Shown: positions 57,500-64,000 of the stretch, one piece after another | How positions within the stretch are numbered: the stretch's first letter is position 1 | How the letters are laid out: the number at the start of each line of letters is the position of its first letter | Source of the DNA: Nocardioides sp. InS609-2 | Lineage (GTDB): Bacteria; Actinomycetota; Actinomycetes; Propionibacteriales; Nocardioidaceae | Direction: 5' to 3' | Length of the DNA stretch: 64,000 nt | NCBI RefSeq assembly: GCF_023208195.1 | Contig: NZ_CP060034.1 | Coordinates: 3,720,001-3,784,000, forward strand | Made by a program: the position numbers and the translations under genes | Notes under the pieces: model-generated | The model's input: the letters and a program-made list of their open reading frames with translations, nothing else | Told to the model about the DNA's origin: nothing | Databases searched by the model: none

Positions 57500-57859
57500 A
57501 TGACGTCCCACCGCCCGGCCTTCGTGCTGCACGACCATCGCAAGCCGAGCCCGCACTTCGACCTCCGCCTCGAGGAGGACGGCGTGCTGCGCTCGTGGGC
57601 GGTCCCGCGCGGCCTGCCGCCCAGCAGCAAGGAGGACCGGCTCGCCGTCGCCGTGGCCGACCACGACCTCGACCACCTGACCTACGAGGACGAGCACAAG
57701 TCGGTCGCCGACATCGGCTGGTGGGAGGACGTCGGGAGCAACGAACGCCGGCGGCTCTTCGTGCTCCACGGGCGCGAGGGCTCCGTGCGCTACGCCCTCA
57801 TCGAGACGGGCAGGGACTGGCTGCTGCATCGCACCAAGGACCAGCCGTTGCCTGGGTAG
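57500..57859 (+). CDS. Stand-alone LigD 3'-phosphoesterase domain protein
   Basis: A 119-aa protein equal to the phosphoesterase module of bacterial NHEJ ligase LigD: FVLHDHRKPSPHFDLRLEEDG has the His/Asp/Arg metal site and RSWAVPRGLP the core strand, with VLHGREGS late in the domain. No ligase or polymerase is attached. TAGGTT at 57487-57492, seven bases before the ATG, indicates a leaderless mRNA. Probably trims 3' ends in DNA repair. Confidence 0.87.
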   Translation: MTSHRPAFVLHDHRKPSPHFDLRLEEDGVLRSWAVPRGLPPSSKEDRLAVAVADHDLDHLTYEDEHKSVADIGWWEDVGSNERRRLFVLHGREGSVRYALIETGRDWLLHRTKDQPLPG

Positions 57860-57879
57860 CGGCTGTTCGCCCGCCCCGG

Positions 57880-57925
57880 GACGTCATACGCGCAGTGGAC
57901 CCGTTTCCACGATTCGGATGACGTC
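57880..57925. repeat. 46-bp palindromic repeat, copy 1
   Basis: Begins GACGTCATACG and ends GGATGACGTC with an inner GTGGA/TCCAC stem. It is 42/46 identical to the copy at 58625-58670. Lies between the convergent ends of the phosphoesterase and DUF402 genes and could act as a two-way terminator. Confidence 0.85.
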
Positions 57926-57935
57926 CTGGCGCACC

Positions 57936-58574
57936 TCAGGGCAGGTGCGGGACCGGCCACGCGACGTCTGGGCGAAAGCTGTCCCACCCGTCGCTGAACG
58001 GCGGCCCCCACGCAGCGATCACGGCCTCGACCTCGTCGGCGACGTTGGCGATCTGGGCCGCCTCGTCGGGGGTGTAGCGGCCCTGCTCGACGGCGAGCAC
58101 CAGCTCGTCCTCGTCCTTGCGGCCGTGGCTGCGGTCGGGCTCGACCCAGACATCGAGCACGTGGTCCGTGGAGTACGTCGTGTCCTCGTCGCGGACGTGC
58201 GGGTCCTCTATGTTCACGTACCAGCCCTCGAACGTCGCGTCCCCGGCCGGGAAGAACGCCCACACCGACCATGCGCTGCCGGTCGGCGCTATGCGCAGCA
58301 CGTCGTACTCCTCCCAGGTGCTGACCACCTGCTCCCGCTCAGCGGTGAACATCGTCGACGGGTCACCCCGGAAGTCGAGACCGTCGGCGCGAGCGACCTT
58401 GAGCACCGGTGTCCCGGCCGGGAGCCAGGCGACCAGTCCGTCGGCGTTGTCCTGCACGACGGTCATCGGGGTGCCCCAGTGCGGTCGGTCCGGGTCGCCG
58501 TATCGCCACATGATCGGGGTGCCGGGCGCCCAGAAGGGCGGCTCGCCAGAGGGACGCGTGCCCGAGATGTTCAC
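57936..58574 (-). CDS. DUF402 domain protein
   Basis: A 212-aa protein with a DUF402 beta-barrel (FAU-1/Ntdp-like): WSVWAFFPAGDATFEGWYVNIEDP followed by DVWVEPDRS and DEDELVLAVEQGRYT, where the acidic residues bind divalent metal in nucleoside phosphatases of this fold. GTG start has TAACCT seven bases upstream (complement of 58582-58587). A nucleotide phosphatase or RNA-binding role is possible. Confidence 0.85.
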   Translation of the reverse strand: MNISGTRPSGEPPFWAPGTPIMWRYGDPDRPHWGTPMTVVQDNADGLVAWLPAGTPVLKVARADGLDFRGDPSTMFTAEREQVVSTWEEYDVLRIAPTGSAWSVWAFFPAGDATFEGWYVNIEDPHVRDEDTTYSTDHVLDVWVEPDRSHGRKDEDELVLAVEQGRYTPDEAAQIANVADEVEAVIAAWGPPFSDGWDSFRPDVAWPVPHLP

Positions 58575-58624
58575 TCGGTGGAGGTTACCGAGCCGCGCCC
58601 CTCCGGGGCGGGGAGGCCAGGCGG

Positions 58625-58670
58625 GACGTCATACGAGCCGTGGACCCGCTTCCACGATTCGTATGACGTC
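58625..58670. repeat. 46-bp palindromic repeat, copy 2
   Basis: Perfect 12-base outer arms GACGTCATACGA (58625-58636) and TCGTATGACGTC (58659-58670), with a second 5-base stem GTGGA/TCCAC and a 6-base loop. Lies between the GNAT gene end and the DUF402 promoter. Confidence 0.87.
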
Positions 58671-58683
58671 ACCGGGGGTCAGG

Positions 58684-59748
58684 TCAGCGGCCCAGTACGT
58701 GGAACCCCGCCCCGAGGGCCTCCTGGAGCTCACGCCCGAGTGCTGAGCCCTCGTCCTGCCACTCGAACAGCGCGGCATTGTTCTGGGGTGTGCCGTGGTC
58801 GTACTTCCATGCGTCGGCAACCCAAGACGTGATTCGGCCGGTCAACGCGGCCGAGATCAGTGGTAGTGGGATCGCTCGGCCGCTCTCCAGGGCGGCCTCG
58901 TCCCACAGGACGAGGCGATCGGACTGATCCGGGTCGACATTGAGACTGCTCAGCACGACAACCACGGGCGGCTCCCTCTGTGGGGAGTCGACCGCAATGC
59001 CGGGATGGACCTCCTCGCCGAGCCTGCGCAAGAGGTTCTGCTGACGGACGAACAGGGCGCCGGTCGGTCGATGCCCGACACCGGTGACCTCGTCGTTCCA
59101 TGCCATCACGTCGTCGAAGAGCTCGCGGGAAATGCCGGTCACGCGGTGGACCTCGTCGAAGTCGTCACCGAGCGCGCCGTCGTCGCTCCTGAACGGGCCG
59201 GTGTACTCATCGGCCATGAGCCCGAGCTCGCGCAGCGGCTCCTCCACGGTATGGAGGACCTGGCGACGGCTGCCGTGCGGTGCGACGGCGTACCACCCGG
59301 CACCCTTGAAGGCCTGCGCCCGCAGCTGCACCTCGTCGTCGGTCTCACCGGTCCGCACGAGCCCCAGACGCTCGTAGAACGCAAGAGCGCGAGGGTTGTC
59401 CTTCTCGACCGACAGAGCCAGCGAGCGCCCTCCGTCCAGAGACTCGGCCAGCAGCTCCTCGACGATCCTCGTGCCGAGACTGTGCCCCTGGTGAGCCGGC
59501 AGCAGCTGGATGCCGGCGAGCTCGATCTCGTGCTCGCGGCGTACGACGCGCAGCCGGCCGACCCGCTCGCCATCGACCTCGATGACGGAGGTGCTCGCGA
59601 GCTCCTCGATGGTCCACTCCGCGAAACCTGCGCGCCACTCGGCCTCGTCGAAGTCGTTCGGCAGCCGCCCCTGGTCGCGGGTTGCGGTGACCACCACGTC
59701 GATGAGGAAGTCGACGTCGTGGGAGGTGGCGGGGCGAAGGCGGTGCAT
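58684..59748 (-). CDS. GNAT acetyltransferase with extra C-terminal domain
   Basis: A 354-aa protein. Residues 1-150 form a GNAT domain with the acetyl-CoA loop LLPAHQGHSLGTRIVEELLAE and SVEKDNPRALAFYERLGL. About 200 further residues (from RRQVLHTVEEPL) belong to no family I recognise; they include a likely alpha/beta segment PPVVVVLSSLNVDPDQSDRLVLWDE. ATG 59748 is used. The C-terminal part may provide substrate specificity. Confidence 0.8.
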   Translation of the reverse strand: MHRLRPATSHDVDFLIDVVVTATRDQGRLPNDFDEAEWRAGFAEWTIEELASTSVIEVDGERVGRLRVVRREHEIELAGIQLLPAHQGHSLGTRIVEELLAESLDGGRSLALSVEKDNPRALAFYERLGLVRTGETDDEVQLRAQAFKGAGWYAVAPHGSRRQVLHTVEEPLRELGLMADEYTGPFRSDDGALGDDFDEVHRVTGISRELFDDVMAWNDEVTGVGHRPTGALFVRQQNLLRRLGEEVHPGIAVDSPQREPPVVVVLSSLNVDPDQSDRLVLWDEAALESGRAIPLPLISAALTGRITSWVADAWKYDHGTPQNNAALFEWQDEGSALGRELQEALGAGFHVLGR

Positions 59749-59805
59749 GGGGCGACAAAAGCAGGCACGGCCGAGCGGAGCAACCGGATTGCGATACTCG
59801 AGCCC

Positions 59806-60549
59806 ATGCCCGACGCACACTTCGCACTGGAGCGGCTCGCCGAGGTGTACGACCCGCTCGATCCCGACCGCAGCGACCTCGACGTCTATGCCGCGATGCT
59901 CGATGAGTACGACGCGCGGTCGGTGCTCGACGTCGGATGCGGCACCGGCACGTTCGCCTGCCTGCTGGCCCGGCGGGGGATCGACGTCGTCGGCGTGGAT
60001 CCTGCGCGGGCCTCACTCGATGTGGCGCGGCGCAAGGACGGTGCCGATCGGGTGACGTGGATCCACGGCGACGCCACCGACCTGCCCGCTGACCTGTTGG
60101 TCGACCTCGCGGTGATGACCGCCAACGTGGCCCAGGTCTTCCTCACCGACGAGGCCTGGACGCAGACGCTGGGAGCGATCCACCGTGCGCTGAAACCGGG
60201 CGGGCGTCTCGTCTTCGAGACCCGGGTCCCGGCGCGCCGCGACTGGGAGAGCTGGACGCCCGAGCACTCCCGGACGACCACCGACATCGAGGGCGTCGGC
60301 CGGGTCGAGACGTGGCACGAGCTGCTGGCCGACACCCCGCCGTACGTCACGTTCCTGAGCTCGATCCGCTTCGAGAGCGATGGCGAGCTGTACACGTCCG
60401 AGTCGACGCTGCGCTTCCGCGAGCAGGCCGAGATCGAGAGCTCGCTGGCCGCCGCGGGCTTCGAGGTCGAGGAGGTGCGCGACGCCACAGACCGGCCGGG
60501 CCAGGAGTGGGTCTACGTCGCGCAGGCGCGCCCTTCGCTCGCGCCATGA
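59806..60549 (+). CDS. Class I SAM-dependent methyltransferase
   Basis: A 247-aa methyltransferase: motif I VLDVGCGTGTFACLLARRG, acidic VVGVDPA, motif GDATDLP and LKPGGRLVFETR. ATG 59806 has GATACT seven bases upstream. It overlaps the downstream thioesterase-like gene by four bases (ATGA). Small-molecule substrate, unknown. Confidence 0.85.
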   Translation: MPDAHFALERLAEVYDPLDPDRSDLDVYAAMLDEYDARSVLDVGCGTGTFACLLARRGIDVVGVDPARASLDVARRKDGADRVTWIHGDATDLPADLLVDLAVMTANVAQVFLTDEAWTQTLGAIHRALKPGGRLVFETRVPARRDWESWTPEHSRTTTDIEGVGRVETWHELLADTPPYVTFLSSIRFESDGELYTSESTLRFREQAEIESSLAAAGFEVEEVRDATDRPGQEWVYVAQARPSLAP

Positions 60550-61345
60550 CGATCGAGTGGGACGAGCACATCGCGGTGAGGCCGCGCGGCGACGGTGTGT
60601 ACGACGCCGAGCTGACCGACGGCTGGGTGGTCGGCGGCGGGGTCAACGGCGGCTACCTGCTCGCCACCATCGGCAACGCGATCAGCCACGAGCTGCCCGA
60701 CAAGCCCGACCCGATCGCCGTCAGCGCCTACTACCTCTCCGCGACCACGCCCGGCCCGGCGCAGGTGCAGACCCGAGTGCTCCGCACTGGCGGATCCGTC
60801 GCCACCGTGGGCGCCGACCTGGTGCAGGGCGACGTCGCCCGCATCACAGCGCTTGCGACTACGGCCGTCTCGGCGACCTGCCCGACGATGTGCGTACGAC
60901 GGCGCAGGAGCCGCAGCTGCCCCCGCGTGACAAGTGCGTGCCCAACACGATGGCGCCTGCTGAGATCCGCGCGCCACTGATGGACCGTTTCGAGATGCTC
61001 TTCGACCCGGCATACGTCGGCTGGGCGACGGGTCAGCCCAGCGGCAACGGCGTCCTGCAGGCGTGGTTCCGACTGAAGGGCGAGCGCGACCCAGATCCGA
61101 TCGAGCTGCTGATGGTCTGCGATGCGCTGCCGCCGGTGACATTCGACCTCGGCCTGCCCGGCTGGGCGCCGACCCTGGAGCTGACGGCCCACGTTCGTGC
61201 TGTGCCTGCGCCCGGCTGGCTCAAGTTGCGGCACGCGACCCGCAACATTGCCGGTGGCATGTTCGAGGAGGACTGCGAGGTCTGGGACTCCGCCGGCCGA
61301 CTCGTCGCGCAGGCGCGTCAGCTGGCGCGGCCGCCACGCGGCTGA
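60546..61345 (+). pseudogene. Acyl-CoA thioesterase-family gene with frameshift
   Basis: Begins MTIEWDEHIAVRPRGDG and reads as a thioesterase-family (double hot dog) protein with GGVNGGYLLATIGNA. Between 60858 and 60860 one base is missing: family similarity jumps from ALAT to YGRLGDLPDDVRTTAQ in the next frame and continues to 61345 (HATRNIAGGMFEEDCEVWDSAGRLVAQARQ). Either an inactivating mutation or a sequencing error; the two halves together are full length (about 266 aa). Confidence 0.82.
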
Positions 61346-61407
61346 GGTCTCGATACGCTCGCTGGCGCTCGCTACTCGACAACCAACTCGCGAGGTGTAT
61401 CGAGACC
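61346..61407. repeat. REP-like inverted repeat, GGTCTCGATAC family
   Basis: Arms GGTCTCGATAC (61346-61356) and GTATCGAGACC (61397-61407) with a central GCTCGCTGGCGCTCGCTA tract. This resembles a palindromic repeat I know to be scattered in intergenic regions of Nocardioides and related genomes. It sits between convergent genes, where it may act as a terminator. Confidence 0.75.
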
Positions 61408-61415
61408 GAAGCAGC

Positions 61416-62513
61416 TCAGTCGAACCACGAGCGGCGCATGGCGAACACCCAGCGCCGCCTGGGGTGCTCGGAGATCGACCACAGCTCGTCGGTCGACGGC
61501 CAGTAGGCGATGTCCTCCGGGCCCATCGGCGTGGCGAACATCCGCCGTCGGAAGCTCCCCGGCTGGCCGACGTACACGGAGCCGGGCGTGTGCGGGCCCT
61601 TCGACACCGTCAGGTGGTAGCGACCCCCGGCGACCACCCCACCCTGCATCTGTACGACGCCGCCGTCGTCGAGCTCGATCGGCCGGGAGAAGCCGTCCTC
61701 GCCGGTCTCCAGCAACCAGGTCGAGGGGTCGAGGTGGTAGCGCGCCAGCCGGGTGGAGTCGGAGCCGCGGCCGTACTCACCGGCGATCATCGTCGGCGGC
61801 TCGCTGCGCCGGTCGAGCGAGACGAACGAGTAGCGCAGTCGGGTGTGCCCCTCGTCGGTCTCGGCTCGGTAGCTGAACCGCAGAGGCAGCACGTAGCGAT
61901 GCCCGTACGACGCCACCCGCTCGTCGTCGATGCCGAACTCGTCGGGGTGGTCGTCGTCGCCGGGCACCCGCATGATGTCGTCGAGCCGGAACGTCACGAA
62001 GCCTCGCGACGTGGCCGCGACGTGGAGGTACTGACCCGCCCACACCACGCCACCCGCATGGATCTGCAGCGGCCTCAGCACCAGCTTGCCGGCCTTGTCG
62101 AGACGCGGTGTGACGAGCAGGACGTGGCGGTACTTCAACGTGTCGAGGTCGAGGAACGTCACCCGCGAGCCGTACGACACCCCGCCGATCACCTTGGAGT
62201 ACCACGTCGCCACGAGCACCCGGCGGCCGCCGATGTCCTCGGTGTCGCTCGCGTCGGCGGACGTCGAGATGCCCTGCGGCCACCAGCGCACGTCGCGCCG
62301 GTCGTAGGCGTCCCAGGTGATCGCCCGCGAGACCGCGCGGCCCAGCAGCCGGCCGAGCAGCGACTCCTTCGCCTGCCACTTCAGGCTTTCGAGCAGTCCG
62401 TCGAGGCCGACCCGGCCACCCAGAACTCCGGCCAGCGCGTCGATCTCGGCGATGTTCTCCTCGGTGCGCACCAGGTGCACGCCGAAGGTCGGCTCGGCGG
62501 GAGTTCCAGGCAT
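61416..62513 (-). CDS. Unrecognised 365-aa protein, probable beta-propeller
   Basis: A soluble 365-aa protein without a family I recognise. A helical N-terminus (about 1-60) is followed by repeated beta-rich units with WYSKVIGGVSYGSRVTFLDL, QIHAGGVVWAGQYLHVAA and GGVVAGGRYHLTVS. ATG 62513 has TAACGT seven bases upstream (complement of 62521-62526), i.e. a leaderless mRNA. Function unknown. Confidence 0.7.
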   Translation of the reverse strand: MPGTPAEPTFGVHLVRTEENIAEIDALAGVLGGRVGLDGLLESLKWQAKESLLGRLLGRAVSRAITWDAYDRRDVRWWPQGISTSADASDTEDIGGRRVLVATWYSKVIGGVSYGSRVTFLDLDTLKYRHVLLVTPRLDKAGKLVLRPLQIHAGGVVWAGQYLHVAATSRGFVTFRLDDIMRVPGDDDHPDEFGIDDERVASYGHRYVLPLRFSYRAETDEGHTRLRYSFVSLDRRSEPPTMIAGEYGRGSDSTRLARYHLDPSTWLLETGEDGFSRPIELDDGGVVQMQGGVVAGGRYHLTVSKGPHTPGSVYVGQPGSFRRRMFATPMGPEDIAYWPSTDELWSISEHPRRRWVFAMRRSWFD

Positions 62514-62520
62514 GGCGGCC

Positions 62521-62533
62521 ACGTTAGTAGCGT
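62521..62533. promoter_or_regulatory. Back-to-back leaderless promoters
   Basis: TAACGT on the minus strand (62521-62526) and TAGCGT on the plus strand (62528-62533) are -10 boxes only one base apart, serving genes that start at 62513 and 62540. The whole intergenic space is 26 bases. Confidence 0.6.
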
Positions 62534-62539
62534 GCTCCC

Positions 62540-63790
62540 GTGCAGACGGTGGTGGGCGCGGCGATCATCCGCGACGGACGCGTGCTGGCCGCGCGGCGTA
62601 CGGCGCCACCCGAGGCCGCCGGCCGCTGGGAGTTCCCGGGCGGCAAGGTCGAGCCGGGCGAGGACCCTGACGACGCACTGGTGCGCGAGATCAGCGAGGA
62701 GCTCGGCCTGACGGTGGCCGTCACCAGGTGGTTGGACCCGACGGTGCCGATCAGTGCGGCGTACGAGCTGCGTGTCGCGGTGTGCACAGCAGGGGCGGGG
62801 AAGCCGGTTCCGACCGAGCACGATCGCGTGACCTGGCTGGGGATCGACGAGCTCGACGACGTCGACTGGCTCGAGCCCGACCTCCCCTTCTTGGCCGACG
62901 TGCGCGAGGCCCTGCTCGACGGGGAGCCGCTCGAGGGCGGCAACGTTGGTGGGGCGGTGCGCATCGGCGCGACCGTACGACGACCCACCGGGCCGTGGAC
63001 ACCGGCCGCGCACGCCCTGCTGCACCACCTCGCCCGGACCGGGCTTCGCGGCGTGCCCCGCGTGCACGGCATCGACGAGCGAGGCCGCGAGATCCTCGAC
63101 TTCATGCCCGGTGAGGTGATCGACGTCGACTCCGAGCTGCTGTCGCCGGCGCGGTTGCACGACCTGGCGGCCTGGACGCGGGAGTTCCACGAGGCAACGG
63201 CCGGCTTCGACCACCCGGGCCCGTGGCGGATGTTCCCGGTCGGCCACACCGACCGGATCGGCCACAACGACCTCGGGCCGTACAACGTGGCCTTCGACGG
63301 AGACCAGGTCTCCGGCGTCTTCGACTGGGACATGGCCGGGCCCACCACGGTTGCCATGGAGCTGGCCTACCAGGCCTGGATCGCCGTCCCGCTCTTCCGT
63401 GAGATCCCGCCCGAGGTCGCGGCCGAACGCCTCACCGCGCTGGCCGAGGGCTACGGCGGTGTCACCGCTCGGGAGGTGCTCGACAACGTCGACCAGCGGG
63501 TCAGCGCCGCGGCCGACGGAGTGCGCGCGATGATCGAGTCCGGCGACCCGGGCGGTGCCGGGCTGGCTGCGGTTGGCGAGCCCGAACGGACCCTGCGCGC
63601 CCTGGCCGGCATGCGCGAGAGGCGGCCACAGATCGAGGAGATATTGGGCCGGCGAGAGGCATCTTCTTCGACGAGGACCACGCCCGCTTCGTGGCGAGGC
63701 GGCTGGTCGGTGACGGCTACGAGGCGACGGTCGCCCGCGAACGGCTGGCCGGCGAGGACGACGACGAGGACCACCCGTGGGCAGTCCTGA
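62540..63790 (+). CDS. NUDIX hydrolase fused to APH-type phosphotransferase
   Basis: A 416-aa fusion. Residues 1-130 form a MutT-like NUDIX domain with the box G-K-V-E-P-G-E ... REISEELGL. From about residue 133 follows an aminoglycoside-phosphotransferase-like kinase with the catalytic HNDLGPYNV and metal-binding DWDMAGP. Homology appears to end near RPQIEEIL (about 63645); the last 45 residues are out of frame with the next small gene and may be a read-through tail after a lost stop. GTG start, leaderless (TAGCGT at 62528-62533). Confidence 0.82.
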   Translation: MQTVVGAAIIRDGRVLAARRTAPPEAAGRWEFPGGKVEPGEDPDDALVREISEELGLTVAVTRWLDPTVPISAAYELRVAVCTAGAGKPVPTEHDRVTWLGIDELDDVDWLEPDLPFLADVREALLDGEPLEGGNVGGAVRIGATVRRPTGPWTPAAHALLHHLARTGLRGVPRVHGIDERGREILDFMPGEVIDVDSELLSPARLHDLAAWTREFHEATAGFDHPGPWRMFPVGHTDRIGHNDLGPYNVAFDGDQVSGVFDWDMAGPTTVAMELAYQAWIAVPLFREIPPEVAAERLTALAEGYGGVTAREVLDNVDQRVSAAADGVRAMIESGDPGGAGLAAVGEPERTLRALAGMRERRPQIEEILGRREASSSTRTTPASWRGGWSVTATRRRSPANGWPARTTTRTTRGQS

Positions 63791-63930
63791 GCGACGCGCC
63801 GGTGCCCGTGCTCGAGCTCCTCGTCGACGAGTACGACGGCTGGCTCGATGCCGACGACGGCACCCCACCACTACCCGTCGTACCCCTCGACCTGCCCGCG
63901 GCACCCCTGCGGATCAAGCGGCCGCATTGA
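63643..63930 (+). CDS. Small conserved acidic protein, start uncertain
   Basis: The frame encodes GIFFDEDHARFVARRLVGDG and then an acidic stretch with DDDEDHPWAVL and LLVDEYDGWLD, ending RIKRPH at 63930. The natural N-terminus (before IFFDE) has no ATG, GTG or TTG: the options are ATT 63643, with GAGGAG very close, or GTG 63691, which cuts the conserved start. It overlaps the tail of the preceding gene in another frame. Function unknown. Confidence 0.55.
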   Translation: MGPARGIFFDEDHARFVARRLVGDGYEATVARERLAGEDDDEDHPWAVLSDAPVPVLELLVDEYDGWLDADDGTPPLPVVPLDLPAAPLRIKRPH

Positions 63931-63960
63931 CTGTCGGTGAGCCTCAGTAGGCTCGACGCC

Positions 63961-64000
63961 ATGAGTGATACCCCCGCCCAGCGGTTGCTACTGGTCCATG
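63961..64000 (+). CDS. N-terminus of a gene running off the window
   Basis: ATG 63961 with TAGGCT at 63948-63953, seven bases upstream, the same leaderless promoter pattern seen for many genes here. Only MSDTPAQRLLLVH is encoded before the window ends, too little to identify the protein. Confidence 0.6.
   Translation, partial: MSDTPAQRLLLVH

Noticed and set aside
57918..58832. 304-residue open frame on the plus strand across DUF402
   Set aside because: Antisense shadow of DUF402 that also crosses the palindromic repeat and two intergenic regions.

Overview
The window is high-GC DNA from an actinobacterium, most likely of the Nocardioides type. This is inferred from codon use, frequent GTG starts, many leaderless promoters (a TANNNT -10 hexamer 6-8 nt before the start codon), lineage-typical families (DUF1707, DUF4245, DUF5709, an ECF sigma with a zinc-type anti-sigma, group 1h [NiFe]-hydrogenase) and a dispersed repeat related to GGTCTCGATAC. 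No species is claimed.

Layout. 1-6379: 3' end of thiC, a DUF1707 protein, and a leftward sugar ABC importer operon (lipoprotein, two permeases, ATPase) followed upstream by an alpha/beta hydrolase. 6471-13819: lipase-like esterase, glpX, a molybdate operon headed by an HTH-TOBE regulator (modABC), DUF4245 and DUF5709 proteins, and xseAB. 14405-22737: ispH, a YciO-type protein, rmuC, exonuclease III, a phosphatidylcholine-synthase-like CDP-alcohol phosphatidyltransferase, two PH-domain membrane proteins and ychF. 22738-30644: a secreted BNR-repeat protein, lon with an HspR-type operator, an SGNH hydrolase, a methyltransferase, and remnants of phd-vapC, tetR and GNAT genes, i.e. a zone of gene decay.

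30729-38901 is the most novel part. A leftward, translationally coupled operon (MDR dehydrogenase, 6-pyruvoyl-tetrahydropterin-synthase-like protein, GT4 glycosyltransferase, polytopic flippase-like protein, RibD-type reductase) faces a rightward gene that fuses a CDP-alcohol phosphatidyltransferase to an LtaS-like sulfatase/transferase domain. The sigL-like ECF sigma gene nearby has an upstream TGAACC-N16-CGTGTC promoter. The same motif occurs before the fusion gene, and a one-mismatch copy on the other strand faces the operon. The inference is an envelope-stress-controlled system that builds or exports a pterin- or sugar-derived lipid-linked product.

41253-55902 encodes a complete atmospheric-type (group 1h, Hhy) [NiFe]-hydrogenase system: hypA, hypB, small and large subunits, a NifU/Cys4 protein, DUF5947, DUF6084, an uncharacterised 459-aa protein, a 39-aa membrane peptide, two acidic disordered proteins, a maturation protease, hypC, hypF, a second hypC, hypD, hypE and DUF6390. 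The small subunit replaces one proximal-cluster Cys by Asp. A likely sigma-A promoter and a CRP-type palindrome precede the structural genes.

55926-64000 holds a truncated desulfurase fragment, a VOC protein, an acyl-ACP desaturase, a stand-alone LigD phosphoesterase domain, a DUF402 gene flanked by two copies of a 46-bp palindromic repeat, a GNAT fusion, a methyltransferase, a frameshifted thioesterase, an unrecognised protein, and a NUDIX-phosphotransferase fusion. No rRNA, tRNA, CRISPR array or insertion sequence was seen. Intergenic stretches over about 300 bases are 21215-21660 (operator-like repeats and a hairpin), 24799-25387 (toxin-antitoxin remnant and lon operator), 27701-28021 (tetR remnant) and 29525-29990 (GNAT remnant).
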